In this document: piece by piece, positions 31,292-40,314 of the stretch
Numbering within the stretch: the stretch's first letter is position 1
Layout of the letters: each line of letters opens with the position of its first letter
From: an uncultured Clostridia bacterium
GTDB taxonomy: Bacteria; Bacillota; Clostridia; Christensenellales; Borkfalkiaceae
Reading direction: 5' to 3'
DNA: 64,000 nucleotides
Assembly (NCBI GenBank): GCA_947087265.1
Contig: CAMUBY010000004.1
Span: 62,001-126,000, forward strand
Translations under genes and position numbers: made by a program
Notes under the pieces: generated by a model
Seen by the model: only the letters and a program-made list of their open reading frames with translations
The model's database searches: none
Told to the model about the DNA's origin: nothing

Positions 31292-31590
31292 AGCCCTGTG
31301 GGGGCGAAATGATTTGACGAAATACCTTTATTCGCAAACGTTGTGAAATGATGAGCCGAAAAAAGCAAAAATGCTATCGGAAAACCCTGTTTAGGGGAGT
31401 GCGAAAAGGTTTGGCGAAAAGATACATAATTATTCGCAAAACACCGAACAATACAATGTAGCGATAAGAAAAAGAGTTATATTCGTAAAACGTTCAAAGG
31501 GGTAGAAAAATAATGGAAAACCCCTTGCGATAGGGTTTCACGAAGAGATATCAAATTATTCGCAAAATCATTGTTTTACGAATAATTATG
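31287..31590 (+). repeat. cluster of att-arm-like repeats at the right phage end
   Basis: Four imperfect copies of AATTATTCGYAAAA occur in the same orientation at about 31328, 31428-31441 (exact), 31477-31490 and 31554-31567 (exact). Three are preceded by a similar block (AACCC…GGGG hairpin, then a GCGAA/ACGAA-rich stretch), giving irregular units of about 90-130 bases. No gene is present. Confidence 0.75.
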
Positions 31591-31791
31591 TGTAAAAAAT
31601 GTGTAAAAAAAGGGAGATTGTTTTTTTTGAAGAAAAAATCCTGACTTAATAAATTTATTTTATGATTTGTTTTGCATTTGATAAAATTTCAATTAAGAAA
31701 AAAGACAATTCATTTAGCACAGCAATTTTTCTCTAAATTTTAGGGTTATGATGCTACGCGACACATACAATTCAATAGTATGTCTGAAATA
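31292..31791. other. 500-base gap: phage right end and chromosome
   Basis: To 31575 it contains the att-like repeat cluster described separately. From 31588 to 31768 there are about 180 very AT-rich chromosomal bases in which I see no gene, promoter or RNA. The end is the inverted repeat at 31769-31801. Confidence 0.7.
31552..31588 (+). other. attR: right Xer junction of the prophage
   Basis: Second copy of the 24-bp repeat. Here the two arms are near-perfect inverted repeats, AATTATTCGCAAAA (31554-31567) and the complement of AATTATTCGTAAAA (31574-31587), separated by TCATTG (31568-31573). The right arm is chromosomal. Confidence 0.8.
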
Positions 31792-31801
31792 CTATTGAAT
31801 T
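31769..31801. terminator. perfect inverted repeat over the amylase stop codon
   Basis: 13-bp perfect stem (31769-31781 with 31789-31801) around a 7-nt loop. The stop codon of the minus-strand amylase gene lies inside it. There is no T run after it on the minus strand, so a classical terminator is not certain. Confidence 0.45.
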
Positions 31802-33618
31802 TTTGAAATTATGCCATAAGAATATGCCATAATTTCAAGTGAGTTTTCAAACATTTCGCCGCTTAAATGCTCCATGTATTTTCCAATAAATTTAACGGTA
31901 AATGTTTCTGATGAATTGTTAACATAAACGTATGCGGCTTCATTTTCGGTTCTACGTTCAAATACGATACAGCAACTATTCGCAAATATTTCATAAAAAC
32001 TACCGTCTTTGAAAATTTTCTGTAAAATTTCCGTGCGGATTTTTCCTAATTTTCGATAGAATGTGTTGAGCGAATTATCACACTGCGACCAATCAAAGCA
32101 CCGTCTACAGAACGGGTCTTGATAGCCTTCCATGGCTGTTTCATCCCCATAATATATACAGGGAACACCTGGTAGAGTATATTGCAACACAGCTGCCATT
32201 TTTACTTTTTCAATGCCGATAAAACGCTCTTTCTCAGAGAGAAATGCACAAGACATCTCATCTTTATTGTTGCAAAGTTTTCCGCCAAGCACAGTCAAAA
32301 TGCGAGGCGTATCGTGGGTGCCGAGGATGTTCATAAGGCAGTCAAGTGTCTGCTTCGGATAATTGTCAATTAGCATTGCAATTGTTTCTCGAAGCATAAC
32401 TGTATTACCGGATTTTACAAAATTGATAATAGCGTCTTTCAACGGGTAATTCATGACGCTGTCTAATTCAGAACCGAGTAGATATCTTCTGCGTTCATCG
32501 TATGCAATTTTGTTGGAAGCGTCCTCCCAAACTTCGCCGATAATGACGGAATCCGGCGATTCTTCTTTCACCGCATTACGGAGTTTTTCCAGAAAAAAAT
32601 CGGGCATTTCGTCGGCAACATCAAGACGCCAGCCACTGATACCGTGCCGTAACCAGTGTTTCAAAACGCCGTTTTCTCCAAAAATAAAATTCTGATAAGA
32701 AACAGAGTGTTCATTAACGGCAGGTAGGGTTTCAATACCCCACCAACAAGCATATTTGGATGGATATTCATCAAAGCAAAACCAATCAATATATTGAGAA
32801 TCGGGAGATTGATGTGCACCAAGCTCTTCTTTATAATTTCCGTATTTATTAAAGTATCGACTGTCGTCACCTGTATGATTAAATACACCGTCTAAAATAA
32901 TTCGGATGCCCTTTTTGTTGGCTTTATCAATCAATCGGTCAAAATCTTCCGTAGACCCCAATAGCGGGTCTATTTTCATATAATCGCCCGTATCGTAACG
33001 GTGATTGGAATATGCTTCAAAAATCGGGTTCAAATAAATGACGGTAACATTAAGATTTTTGAGATAATCTAATTTTTCGCAAATTCCGTTTAGATTTCCG
33101 CCAAAAAAATCGTTGTTCAGCACCTTTCCGTGGTTATTCGGTTTGTAATTCGGAAGGCCGCCCCAATCGCTGCGTAATATTTTATTGCCTTGCACGGCTA
33201 TCTCGCCCGATTTACAGAATCTATCGGGAAAAATTTGATACATAACGCCGCCTTTCAGCCATTCGGGCGTTTCGTAAGTGTTTTCAAATACGGTTAGTTG
33301 CCAACTCTTCGTGGAAAAAAATGTGCCTCTTCGGATTGCACCGCAACCGTAAAGTCGTTCATTAATTCGGAAACGGTAAAAATACAAACCTATTTTTTTG
33401 AATTTAAGCGTGACGGAAAATCCGTTGGAAATGCGTTCCATCGGAATTTCGTTTTCTTTGGCGCCGTCAATACAGTAAACGAAATGACACGTTTGAGCGG
33501 AGAAGTTTTCTTCTCCGCCCTTTTCTTCGTGAATATAAAAGGTGATTGCTTCGCCTTGCGGAATTGCACCTGTAATCGATTTGCAATTCACGTCTAGCGG
33601 GTCATAGTGATAGTTCAT
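31792..33618 (-). CDS. GH13 alpha-amylase / neopullulanase-like enzyme
   Basis: Cytosolic alpha-glucan hydrolase (no signal peptide), 608 residues. An N-terminal beta domain of about 120 residues precedes the (beta/alpha)8 barrel, as in cyclomaltodextrinases and neopullulanases. Conserved regions are DGVFNHTG, the nucleophile Asp in GWRLDVADE, the acid Glu in IIGEVWED and the H-D pair of LGTHDTPR. Last gene of the glycogen operon, 30 bases after glgP, so it probably acts on phosphorylase-limit dextrins. It is the gene nearest the prophage. Confidence 0.9.
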   Translation of the reverse strand: MNYHYDPLDVNCKSITGAIPQGEAITFYIHEEKGGEENFSAQTCHFVYCIDGAKENEIPMERISNGFSVTLKFKKIGLYFYRFRINERLYGCGAIRRGTFFSTKSWQLTVFENTYETPEWLKGGVMYQIFPDRFCKSGEIAVQGNKILRSDWGGLPNYKPNNHGKVLNNDFFGGNLNGICEKLDYLKNLNVTVIYLNPIFEAYSNHRYDTGDYMKIDPLLGSTEDFDRLIDKANKKGIRIILDGVFNHTGDDSRYFNKYGNYKEELGAHQSPDSQYIDWFCFDEYPSKYACWWGIETLPAVNEHSVSYQNFIFGENGVLKHWLRHGISGWRLDVADEMPDFFLEKLRNAVKEESPDSVIIGEVWEDASNKIAYDERRRYLLGSELDSVMNYPLKDAIINFVKSGNTVMLRETIAMLIDNYPKQTLDCLMNILGTHDTPRILTVLGGKLCNNKDEMSCAFLSEKERFIGIEKVKMAAVLQYTLPGVPCIYYGDETAMEGYQDPFCRRCFDWSQCDNSLNTFYRKLGKIRTEILQKIFKDGSFYEIFANSCCIVFERRTENEAAYVYVNNSSETFTVKFIGKYMEHLSGEMFENSLEIMAYSYGIISKIQ

Positions 33619-33648
33619 ATGCTTTGTATAAAATATCGTAAAAAATTA

Positions 33649-36072
33649 TTATTTAATCGGTTTCAAATTCCAAATATTGTTGGCGTAGTCGCGAATGCTT
33701 CTGTCTGCGGAGAAATACCCTGCTGCGGCAATGTTGCAAAGCGACATCCGATTCCATTCCTTTTTATTGTTCCGATAAAGTTCAGACATGTGATTTTGTG
33801 TTTGCGCGTAAGATTCGTAGTCAGCAAGACACATATACGGGTCGGCAACCGGCGCATTGCGAAGCAAATAATTGGAGATATCGGCAAAGGAAGTTCCGTT
33901 AAAACCGACGATTAACGTTTCGATAATTTTGCGCATATCAGCATTACGATTATAATAATAACTCGAATTATATCCGCCAGACCAGATTTCTTTGACTTCT
34001 TCCGCTTTCAATCCAAAGATAAAAATGTTGTTTTCGCCTGCGAGCTCCGCCATTTCGACGTTTGCGCCGTCCAGCGTTCCGACTGTCAGCGCACCGTTTA
34101 TCATGAATTTCATGTTCCCCGTTCCGCTTGCTTCCTTTCCGGCAAGAGAAATTTGTTCAGAGATTTCCGAAGCAGGCATTAATTTTTCCGACATAGTAAC
34201 ATTGTAGTTTTCCATGTAGATAACGTTGAGTTTTTCCCGAATTTTAGGTTGTTTTCTGATGTCTTCGGAAAGATAACATATTAACCTCATGATTTGCTTC
34301 GCCATCTCATAACCAGCGGCGGCTTTTGCGCCGAAAATATAAGTTTTGGGAAGAATATCAAGGTCGGGATTTTCACGCAGAGCAATATAATCTGCAATGA
34401 TATGCAAAACATTCAACAGTTGGCGTTTATATTCGTGCATTCGCTTCGCCTGCACGTCAAAAACCGTATTCGGATTAATTTCTACGCCCTGATATTTTTT
34501 TGCGTATTCGGCAAACTGCTTCTTCTTGATTGCTTTAATCTCGTCCAAACGTTTCAAAACACTTGCGTCTTTTTCAAACTTCCTGAATTCCGCAAGTTTT
34601 GACGCATCTTTATCAAATCCGTCGCCGATGCAGTCGGAAAGCAATGCGCAAAGTTCAGGATTGGACTGATTTAGCCAACGTCTGTGTGCAATTCCGTTTG
34701 TAACGTTGCAGAATTTTTTGGGTGTATAGTCGTAAAAATCTTTGAAAATGCTATCCTTAATAATGTCGCTATGAAGCGCGGATACGCCGTTTACGCTGTG
34801 CGAGCCCATTACGCAAAGGTTTGCCATGCGCACGGTGTTGTGGGAAAGAATTGCCATGTGCGAAATTTTGTTCCAATCTCCGGGAAATCTGTTCCACAAA
34901 TCGTCGCAGAAACGGCGGTTGATTTCTTTAATTATTCCGTACACGCGCGGTAATTTCCGTGCCACCAGGTCTTCCGACCAGGTTTCGAGCGCCTCTGCGA
35001 GCACCGTATGGTTCGTATAAGCACAGGTTGCGGTTGTAATTTTCCAAGCGTTATCCCAACTCATGCGGTTTTCGTCAATCAGAATGCGCATCAGTTCAGG
35101 TATGGCAAGTGCCGGGTGCGTATCGTTGATGTGAATTGCCGCCATTTGCGGAAGCAACGTCAGTGAACCGTAACGGCGTTTGTGGTCAGAAACAATGCAC
35201 TGCAAGGACGCAGAAACGAGGAAATACTGTTGCTTTAAGCGCAACGATTTTCCTTCGTTGTGATTATCCGAAGGATACAATACTTTTGAAATGAGTTGAG
35301 CATCAGTTTCGTCACGCATCACTTCATCGTAGTTACCCTGCGAGAATAACTGCATATCGAACTTTTGCATGGCACGCGAACGCCAAAGCCGAAGTACGCT
35401 GACGGCTTCGGAATTTGCACCCGAAACCATCATATCGAATGCGACCGCCTCCACTTCTTTCGCGTTGTGGTAAACGGTTTCCATTCCGTGGTCCGTCCAT
35501 TTTTCTTCCACTTCTCCGTCAAATTTTACGATAAACTGTTTATCCGTGCGTTGTGTAAGCCAAGCTTCACCGCCGGGAAGCCAATCGTCTGGTAATTCCA
35601 TTTGCCAACCGTCTACGATTTTTTGCTTAAAAAGTCCGTATTGGTAGCAGATAGAAAAGCCCATTGCAGGATAATTCTGCGTTGCTAGTCCGTCCAGAAA
35701 ACACGCCGCAAGTCTGCCGAGTCCCCCGTTTCCGAGTCCTGCATCGGGCTCTTCTTCGTAAAGGTCTTCTAAACTGATATTGATTTTTTTCAACGCGCCT
35801 TCGATTGCATTTTTGATGCCCAAATTATAGATGCTGTTTTTCAGCGACCTACCCATGAGAAATTCCATACAGAGGTAATACACGCGTTTTGCTTTTGCGT
35901 TCTTCATTTTTACATGAAAACGCTGGCGTTTTTCAAGCATAAAGTCTTTCACGCTCATTACGACGGCTTTGTAAATTTGTTCGCGCGTCGCCTCAGCCGG
36001 GCTCAGCCCGAAATAGCGTGTGAGTTTTCCTGTAATCTGACGGTATGCTTCCTGTTCGGTTAAATTGTTCAT
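33649..36072 (-). CDS. glgP: glycogen phosphorylase
   Basis: Releases glucose 1-phosphate from glycogen with pyridoxal phosphate. The 807-residue length is typical. Motifs include DAGLGNGGLGRLAACFLDG (about residue 108) and the PLP-lysine segment SGTGNMKFMINGALTVGTLDG near residue 645, with the Schiff-base Lys in GNMKF. It lies between glgA and the amylase in the glycogen operon, so synthesis and breakdown enzymes are made together. Confidence 0.96.
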   Translation of the reverse strand: MNNLTEQEAYRQITGKLTRYFGLSPAEATREQIYKAVVMSVKDFMLEKRQRFHVKMKNAKAKRVYYLCMEFLMGRSLKNSIYNLGIKNAIEGALKKINISLEDLYEEEPDAGLGNGGLGRLAACFLDGLATQNYPAMGFSICYQYGLFKQKIVDGWQMELPDDWLPGGEAWLTQRTDKQFIVKFDGEVEEKWTDHGMETVYHNAKEVEAVAFDMMVSGANSEAVSVLRLWRSRAMQKFDMQLFSQGNYDEVMRDETDAQLISKVLYPSDNHNEGKSLRLKQQYFLVSASLQCIVSDHKRRYGSLTLLPQMAAIHINDTHPALAIPELMRILIDENRMSWDNAWKITTATCAYTNHTVLAEALETWSEDLVARKLPRVYGIIKEINRRFCDDLWNRFPGDWNKISHMAILSHNTVRMANLCVMGSHSVNGVSALHSDIIKDSIFKDFYDYTPKKFCNVTNGIAHRRWLNQSNPELCALLSDCIGDGFDKDASKLAEFRKFEKDASVLKRLDEIKAIKKKQFAEYAKKYQGVEINPNTVFDVQAKRMHEYKRQLLNVLHIIADYIALRENPDLDILPKTYIFGAKAAAGYEMAKQIMRLICYLSEDIRKQPKIREKLNVIYMENYNVTMSEKLMPASEISEQISLAGKEASGTGNMKFMINGALTVGTLDGANVEMAELAGENNIFIFGLKAEEVKEIWSGGYNSSYYYNRNADMRKIIETLIVGFNGTSFADISNYLLRNAPVADPYMCLADYESYAQTQNHMSELYRNNKKEWNRMSLCNIAAAGYFSADRSIRDYANNIWNLKPIK

Positions 36073-36105
36073 TCTTTGCTTTTATCTCCTGAATTATATG
36101 ATATC

Positions 36106-37941
36106 TTAATTTAACATTCCCAAGTAAAGACCTTCGTAATATTTCGCAGAAGTTGCCCATGAGAAATCTGTTTCCATAGCCTTCTTTACTAATTTTTCCC
36201 ATTCTTGCTTGTTATGATACAGCGAAATAGCTTCACGGATAACGTAGAGCATATCGTTTGCATTATAATCACGGAAGGTAAATCCGTTTCCGCCTGCGCC
36301 GTAAGGCGTAATGCTGTCGCGCAAGCCGCCTGTTTCACGCACAATGGAAACTGTACCGTAACGGGATGCAATCATTTGTGAAAGACCGCACGGTTCGCTC
36401 TTGGAAGGCATCAGGAAAATGTCGGCTCCCGAATAAATCTTCCGCGACAAGTCGGAATTGAAAGAAATAATGGATACAACTTTCCCGGGATATCTGCGTG
36501 CTAAATCCGAGAAGTAATTTTCATAAACGGAGTCACCTGTGCCGAGTAAAACAAATTGTACGTCATCGTTCAGAACCTGTTCGATAGTTCCTCGCACGAG
36601 GTCTAAACCTTTATGAGAAACAAGGCGTGTAATCATTGCTATAATCGGCGTTTCGCTTTTGATAGGGAGATTGAGCATACGCTGCAACTCCTCTTTACAA
36701 ATAGCTTTCGCCGCAGGTTTTGCCGCACTGTAATTGGCAAACAGCGACTTATCCGTCTGTGGATTGTAATAATCTTCGTCGATACCGTTCAAAATGCCGC
36801 AGAGTTTGAATTCGTTGCGGCGCACAATTTCATCCAATCCGTGCGAATAATACGGGTCTTTTATTTCGCCTGCGTAAGTCGGCGAAACCGTAGAAAATTT
36901 CTCGCTGCATTCGATTGCGCCTTTCATGAGATTAATACAATGATTGTATTCTACCAATGGACGGTATTGATTGGAAATACCGAATAAGTCTTCTAAAATA
37001 TCAAGCGAATATTTGCCCTGATATTCGATATTGTGAATGGTAAAAACGGAACGGATGAATTGATATTCGGGGCGGTAGCAGTAAATGGTTTTTAAGTAAA
37101 GCGCCGCCAATGCCGCCTGCCAATCATGACAATGCAGAATATCGGGATAGAATCCGATAAACGGCAAAATTTCCATAACGCTGCGGCAGAAGAACGCAAA
37201 GCGTTCGCCGTCGTCGTAATAACCGTAGCAACCGGGGCGTTTGAAATAATATTCGTTATCGACAAAATAAAATTTTACGTGATTCGCTTCATATTCAAAG
37301 ATTCCGCAATATTGGTTCCGCCAGGAAAGCGGAACAAAAATATTGCCGATAAATTTGAAGTCTTTCCGGTATTCTTTTTTGATGTCCTGATAAAGCGGAA
37401 TAATAACGCGAACGTCGAAACGGCTGTCTTTCGCAACTGCTTTGGAGAGCGAACCGATGACTTCCGCAAGTCCCCCTGTTGCAATGAAAGGCGCAGCTTC
37501 GGAGGCTACAAAAAGTATTTTCTTTTTGGGAGTGACAACAATTTCTGCTGGTACTTCTTTCTTCTTCGGCGCTTGCGTAGGCAACACCTCCGGCTTTTCG
37601 GAAACTATTTCTGTCCTTTCGTCTTTCTTGGGTTCGGAAACGGGCGCTTTTTTCGGAGCCGTTTTCGTTGCAGTTTTTTCTGCCGCCTTTTTAGGTGATT
37701 TCAAAACGGTGTTCTGTTTGGTTTGTGTTGCTTTCAGCGTATCTTTTATCGGTGCGTTTGCCGATTTTTTTGCGGATTCTGTCGCTTTTACTTGCGTTTT
37801 TACTGCTTTCGACGCGGACTTTAACGTATCCGCCGCTTTTTTAGGTTCGGTTTTTTCCGTTTTTGCAATAGGCTTTTTTTGCACGGCTTCTTCCGTTTTT
37901 TTCGGTGCCGTTTTCATCGTTTTATTATTAGAATTACTCAT
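36106..37941 (-). CDS. glgA: glycogen synthase with long Lys/Ala-rich N-terminal extension
   Basis: ADP-glucose-dependent GT5 glycogen synthase. The GT5 start (ILFVASEAAPFIATGGLAEV, with K-x-G-G-L altered to T-G-G-L) begins only near residue 143; before it lies a Lys/Ala/Thr/Pro-rich, low-complexity tail of histone-H1-like composition. Total length is 611 residues against about 480 usual. The C-terminal half carries the GT-B donor site (SKSEPCGLSQMIASRYGT, E-x7-E type). The tail follows a good start, is not a separate gene, and is likely disordered. Middle of the glycogen operon. Confidence 0.93.
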   Translation of the reverse strand: MSNSNNKTMKTAPKKTEEAVQKKPIAKTEKTEPKKAADTLKSASKAVKTQVKATESAKKSANAPIKDTLKATQTKQNTVLKSPKKAAEKTATKTAPKKAPVSEPKKDERTEIVSEKPEVLPTQAPKKKEVPAEIVVTPKKKILFVASEAAPFIATGGLAEVIGSLSKAVAKDSRFDVRVIIPLYQDIKKEYRKDFKFIGNIFVPLSWRNQYCGIFEYEANHVKFYFVDNEYYFKRPGCYGYYDDGERFAFFCRSVMEILPFIGFYPDILHCHDWQAALAALYLKTIYCYRPEYQFIRSVFTIHNIEYQGKYSLDILEDLFGISNQYRPLVEYNHCINLMKGAIECSEKFSTVSPTYAGEIKDPYYSHGLDEIVRRNEFKLCGILNGIDEDYYNPQTDKSLFANYSAAKPAAKAICKEELQRMLNLPIKSETPIIAMITRLVSHKGLDLVRGTIEQVLNDDVQFVLLGTGDSVYENYFSDLARRYPGKVVSIISFNSDLSRKIYSGADIFLMPSKSEPCGLSQMIASRYGTVSIVRETGGLRDSITPYGAGGNGFTFRDYNANDMLYVIREAISLYHNKQEWEKLVKKAMETDFSWATSAKYYEGLYLGMLN

Positions 37942-37968
37942 AATTTCCCCCTTATTTGCAATCGTTTT

Positions 37969-39087
37969 TTAAAGCATTCTGCCTTTTGCAACAAAGTACG
38001 GCAATTCTTCGCAGCCTGCGAGATGGCGTCTGTCACGAATGACCGCATTTTTATCCGTAATCACGCAGTCGAGTTCGGCGTTGGAACCGATGACAGTATC
38101 TTGCATGAGTATGGAATTTTTTACGATACTCCCCTTTCCGATATTTACTCCGCGGAAGAGGATGCAGTTTTCAACTGTACCGTCGATGACGCAGCCGTCG
38201 GAAATCAAAGAGTTTTTCACGACAGCATTATCAGTGTATTTCGAGGGCGCGGAATCTCTTACTTTTGTATAGATATCGCGCGCACCGAAGAGTTCGCTCC
38301 GAACGTCTTTATCAAGCAGTTCCATACTGTGCTGGTAATATTTTTCAAGGCTGTTAATGCCTGCAAAATAACCGTCAAACTTATAAGCATAAACTTTGAT
38401 AGTGTCTAAATTCTTCGTAAGAATATCTCTGCCGAAACTGGAAAGACCGCGCGTAACGGCGTCCTGAATCAGATGAATTAAGAATTCACGGTTCAACACC
38501 ATCACATTGACATAGAGATTGTATTTGTCTTTGTTTTTGAGTACGGGGTTAATTTTCACTCCTTTCACCCGTCCGTCTTTGTCGGGTTCCAAAGTCATGA
38601 AATAAGACGAATGATATTCCCCTTCTTCTTCGTGGTAAACCATGGTGAAGTCGGAATGCTTTTCTTCATGGAAACGAATCACATCGGCTATATCGATTCT
38701 TGAAATAGTATCGCAGTCCGAAATGACAACATATTCTTCTTTTCTGCGGTTGAGAAAACCGGTAATGCCCTTTAACGCTTCCAGACGGTTGGTATAAGGT
38801 GCGTCGTTTTCATCGGAATACGGAGGTAACAGAACAATGCCGCCGTCTTTCCTGGCAAGGTCCCAATCTTTGCCGCTTCCGATATGGTCGATTAGAGACA
38901 CATAATTGTTTTTGGTTACGATTCCCACCGTTGTAATACCGGAATTTACCATGTTGGAAAGCGCAAAATCAATCAAACGGTATCTTCCCCCGAAAGGTAT
39001 GGAAGCCATTGTTCGGTGATGAGAAAGTTCGGGTATATTATCGTCATGAATATTTGAAAAAATAACGCCGACTGCCTGATTAGCCAT
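37969..39087 (-). CDS. glgD: glucose-1-phosphate adenylyltransferase-like regulatory subunit GlgD
   Basis: 372-residue GlgC paralogue that in Bacillota pairs with GlgC in a heteromeric ADP-glucose pyrophosphorylase. The nucleotidyltransferase fold and the left-handed beta-helix C-terminus ([28 protein letters not shown] pattern) are clear. The N-terminal G-G-x-G-x-R-L nucleotide loop of GlgC is missing; the sequence reads [35 protein letters not shown], as expected for GlgD. Overlaps the glgC end by 8 bases. Confidence 0.94.
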   Translation of the reverse strand: MANQAVGVIFSNIHDDNIPELSHHRTMASIPFGGRYRLIDFALSNMVNSGITTVGIVTKNNYVSLIDHIGSGKDWDLARKDGGIVLLPPYSDENDAPYTNRLEALKGITGFLNRRKEEYVVISDCDTISRIDIADVIRFHEEKHSDFTMVYHEEEGEYHSSYFMTLEPDKDGRVKGVKINPVLKNKDKYNLYVNVMVLNREFLIHLIQDAVTRGLSSFGRDILTKNLDTIKVYAYKFDGYFAGINSLEKYYQHSMELLDKDVRSELFGARDIYTKVRDSAPSKYTDNAVVKNSLISDGCVIDGTVENCILFRGVNIGKGSIVKNSILMQDTVIGSNAELDCVITDKNAVIRDRRHLAGCEELPYFVAKGRML

Positions 39088-40288
39088 TGTTTGTTTCCCC
39101 CTTGTAATCTTTATCGATGATTTGCCCGCCTGCCACTTTTATATTTGCAGCGACCGTCAAATCTCTGCCAAGTACCGCAATTCCAGCATTTTTGGCTTTG
39201 TCTTCGCCAACCGAAGCACCGTCGTCAATAACGACGTTTTCATCTATAATGGAATAAGTAACGGTTGCACCTTTTTTAATCACTGTTCCTGCCATAATTA
39301 CACTGTCTTTTACGGTTGCGCCTTCTTCCACAATGACACCCGTCGCTAAAACCGAATGTTCAACGTTTCCTTCGATTTCGCAACCGAGCGCAATGAGAGA
39401 GTTGGAAACACGTGCGTGTTCGCCGAGATATTCGGGCGGAGCCAGAGGATTTCTGGAATGAATTTTCCAATCGGGGTCGCTCACGTCGAATGCGGGCTTT
39501 ACGCCGAGCAAGTCCATATTCGATTCCCAAAGCGAAGAAATGGTTCCTACGTCTTTCCAATAACCGTTGAAGAGATAAGACAGCATCTTCTCTCCTGCGT
39601 TCAACATGGCAGGAAGCACGTCTTTGCCGAAATCCTTGCTGGATTCGGGATTAATTTCGTCTTGCTCTAAATATTCGTATAATTTTTCCGCGGAGAAAAT
39701 ATAAATTCCCATGGAAGCAAGATTGCTTTTAGGCTGTTTTGGTTTTTCTTCAAATTCGTAAATCGAACCGTCCTCGCGCGTATTCAGGACTCCGAAACGG
39801 GATGCCTCTTTAAGCGGAACTTCGATTGCTGCAATCGTACAGGCCGCTCCCGTTTGTTTATGTGCTTTGAGCATTGCCGCATAATCCATTTTGTAGATAT
39901 GGTCGCCCGACAATATAAGGACGTAATCGGGATGATATTTTTTAATGAAATTCAAATTCTGGTAAATGGCGTTTGCCGTGCCCTCATACCAAGACGATTT
40001 CTTTTTGGCCTGATACGGCGATAAAATATGAACCCCTCCGAAGGCGCGGTCCAAATCCCACGGTTGACCGTTACCGATATATTCGTTGAGTTCCAACGGT
40101 TGGTATTGCGTTAAAACACCTACCGTATCAATTCCCGAATTGATACAGTTGCTGAGCGGAAAGTCGATAATACGGTATTTCGCACCGAAAGCAACCGCAG
40201 GTTTTGCAATATTGTTCGTAAGCGCATATAAACGGCTACCCTGTCCGCCCGCCAACAACATTGCTACGCATTCTTTCTTTCTGAACAT
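39080..40288 (-). CDS. glgC: glucose-1-phosphate adenylyltransferase
   Basis: Makes ADP-glucose, the committed step of glycogen synthesis. 402 residues, with the catalytic nucleotide loop [12 protein letters not shown] (about residue 13), the motif [15 protein letters not shown] and the glucose-1-phosphate site FEEKPK. A beta-helix C-terminal domain carries hexapeptide repeats. Second gene of the glycogen operon, 26 bases after glgB. Confidence 0.96.
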   Translation of the reverse strand: MFRKKECVAMLLAGGQGSRLYALTNNIAKPAVAFGAKYRIIDFPLSNCINSGIDTVGVLTQYQPLELNEYIGNGQPWDLDRAFGGVHILSPYQAKKKSSWYEGTANAIYQNLNFIKKYHPDYVLILSGDHIYKMDYAAMLKAHKQTGAACTIAAIEVPLKEASRFGVLNTREDGSIYEFEEKPKQPKSNLASMGIYIFSAEKLYEYLEQDEINPESSKDFGKDVLPAMLNAGEKMLSYLFNGYWKDVGTISSLWESNMDLLGVKPAFDVSDPDWKIHSRNPLAPPEYLGEHARVSNSLIALGCEIEGNVEHSVLATGVIVEEGATVKDSVIMAGTVIKKGATVTYSIIDENVVIDDGASVGEDKAKNAGIAVLGRDLTVAANIKVAGGQIIDKDYKGETNNG

Positions 40289-40314
40289 AATAAATCCCCC
40301 ATCTTACTACTTTA

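Larger units (their letters stand above)
23954..31575. mobile_element. integrated filamentous phage (inovirus-like prophage), about 7.6 kb
   Basis: Bounded by an exact 24-bp direct repeat (23954-23977 and 31552-31575). Contents match an inovirus: a Zot/pI ATPase, a pIII-like Cys-rich adhesin with signal and anchor, a rolling-circle initiator with origin, a candidate ssDNA-binding protein, and an XRE repressor facing an early operon. There is no capsid, terminase or integrase gene. Gene order after circularisation is early operon, att, structural block, origin, rep. The size is typical of inoviruses. Use of host Xer for integration is inferred from the missing integrase and the dif-like junction. 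Confidence 0.85.

Noticed and set aside
37441..37972. Long plus-strand open frames opposite glgA (about 176-190 codons)
   Set aside because: They are shadows of the Lys/Ala-rich low-complexity tail, without ribosome sites, and give Phe/Ser-rich nonsense.
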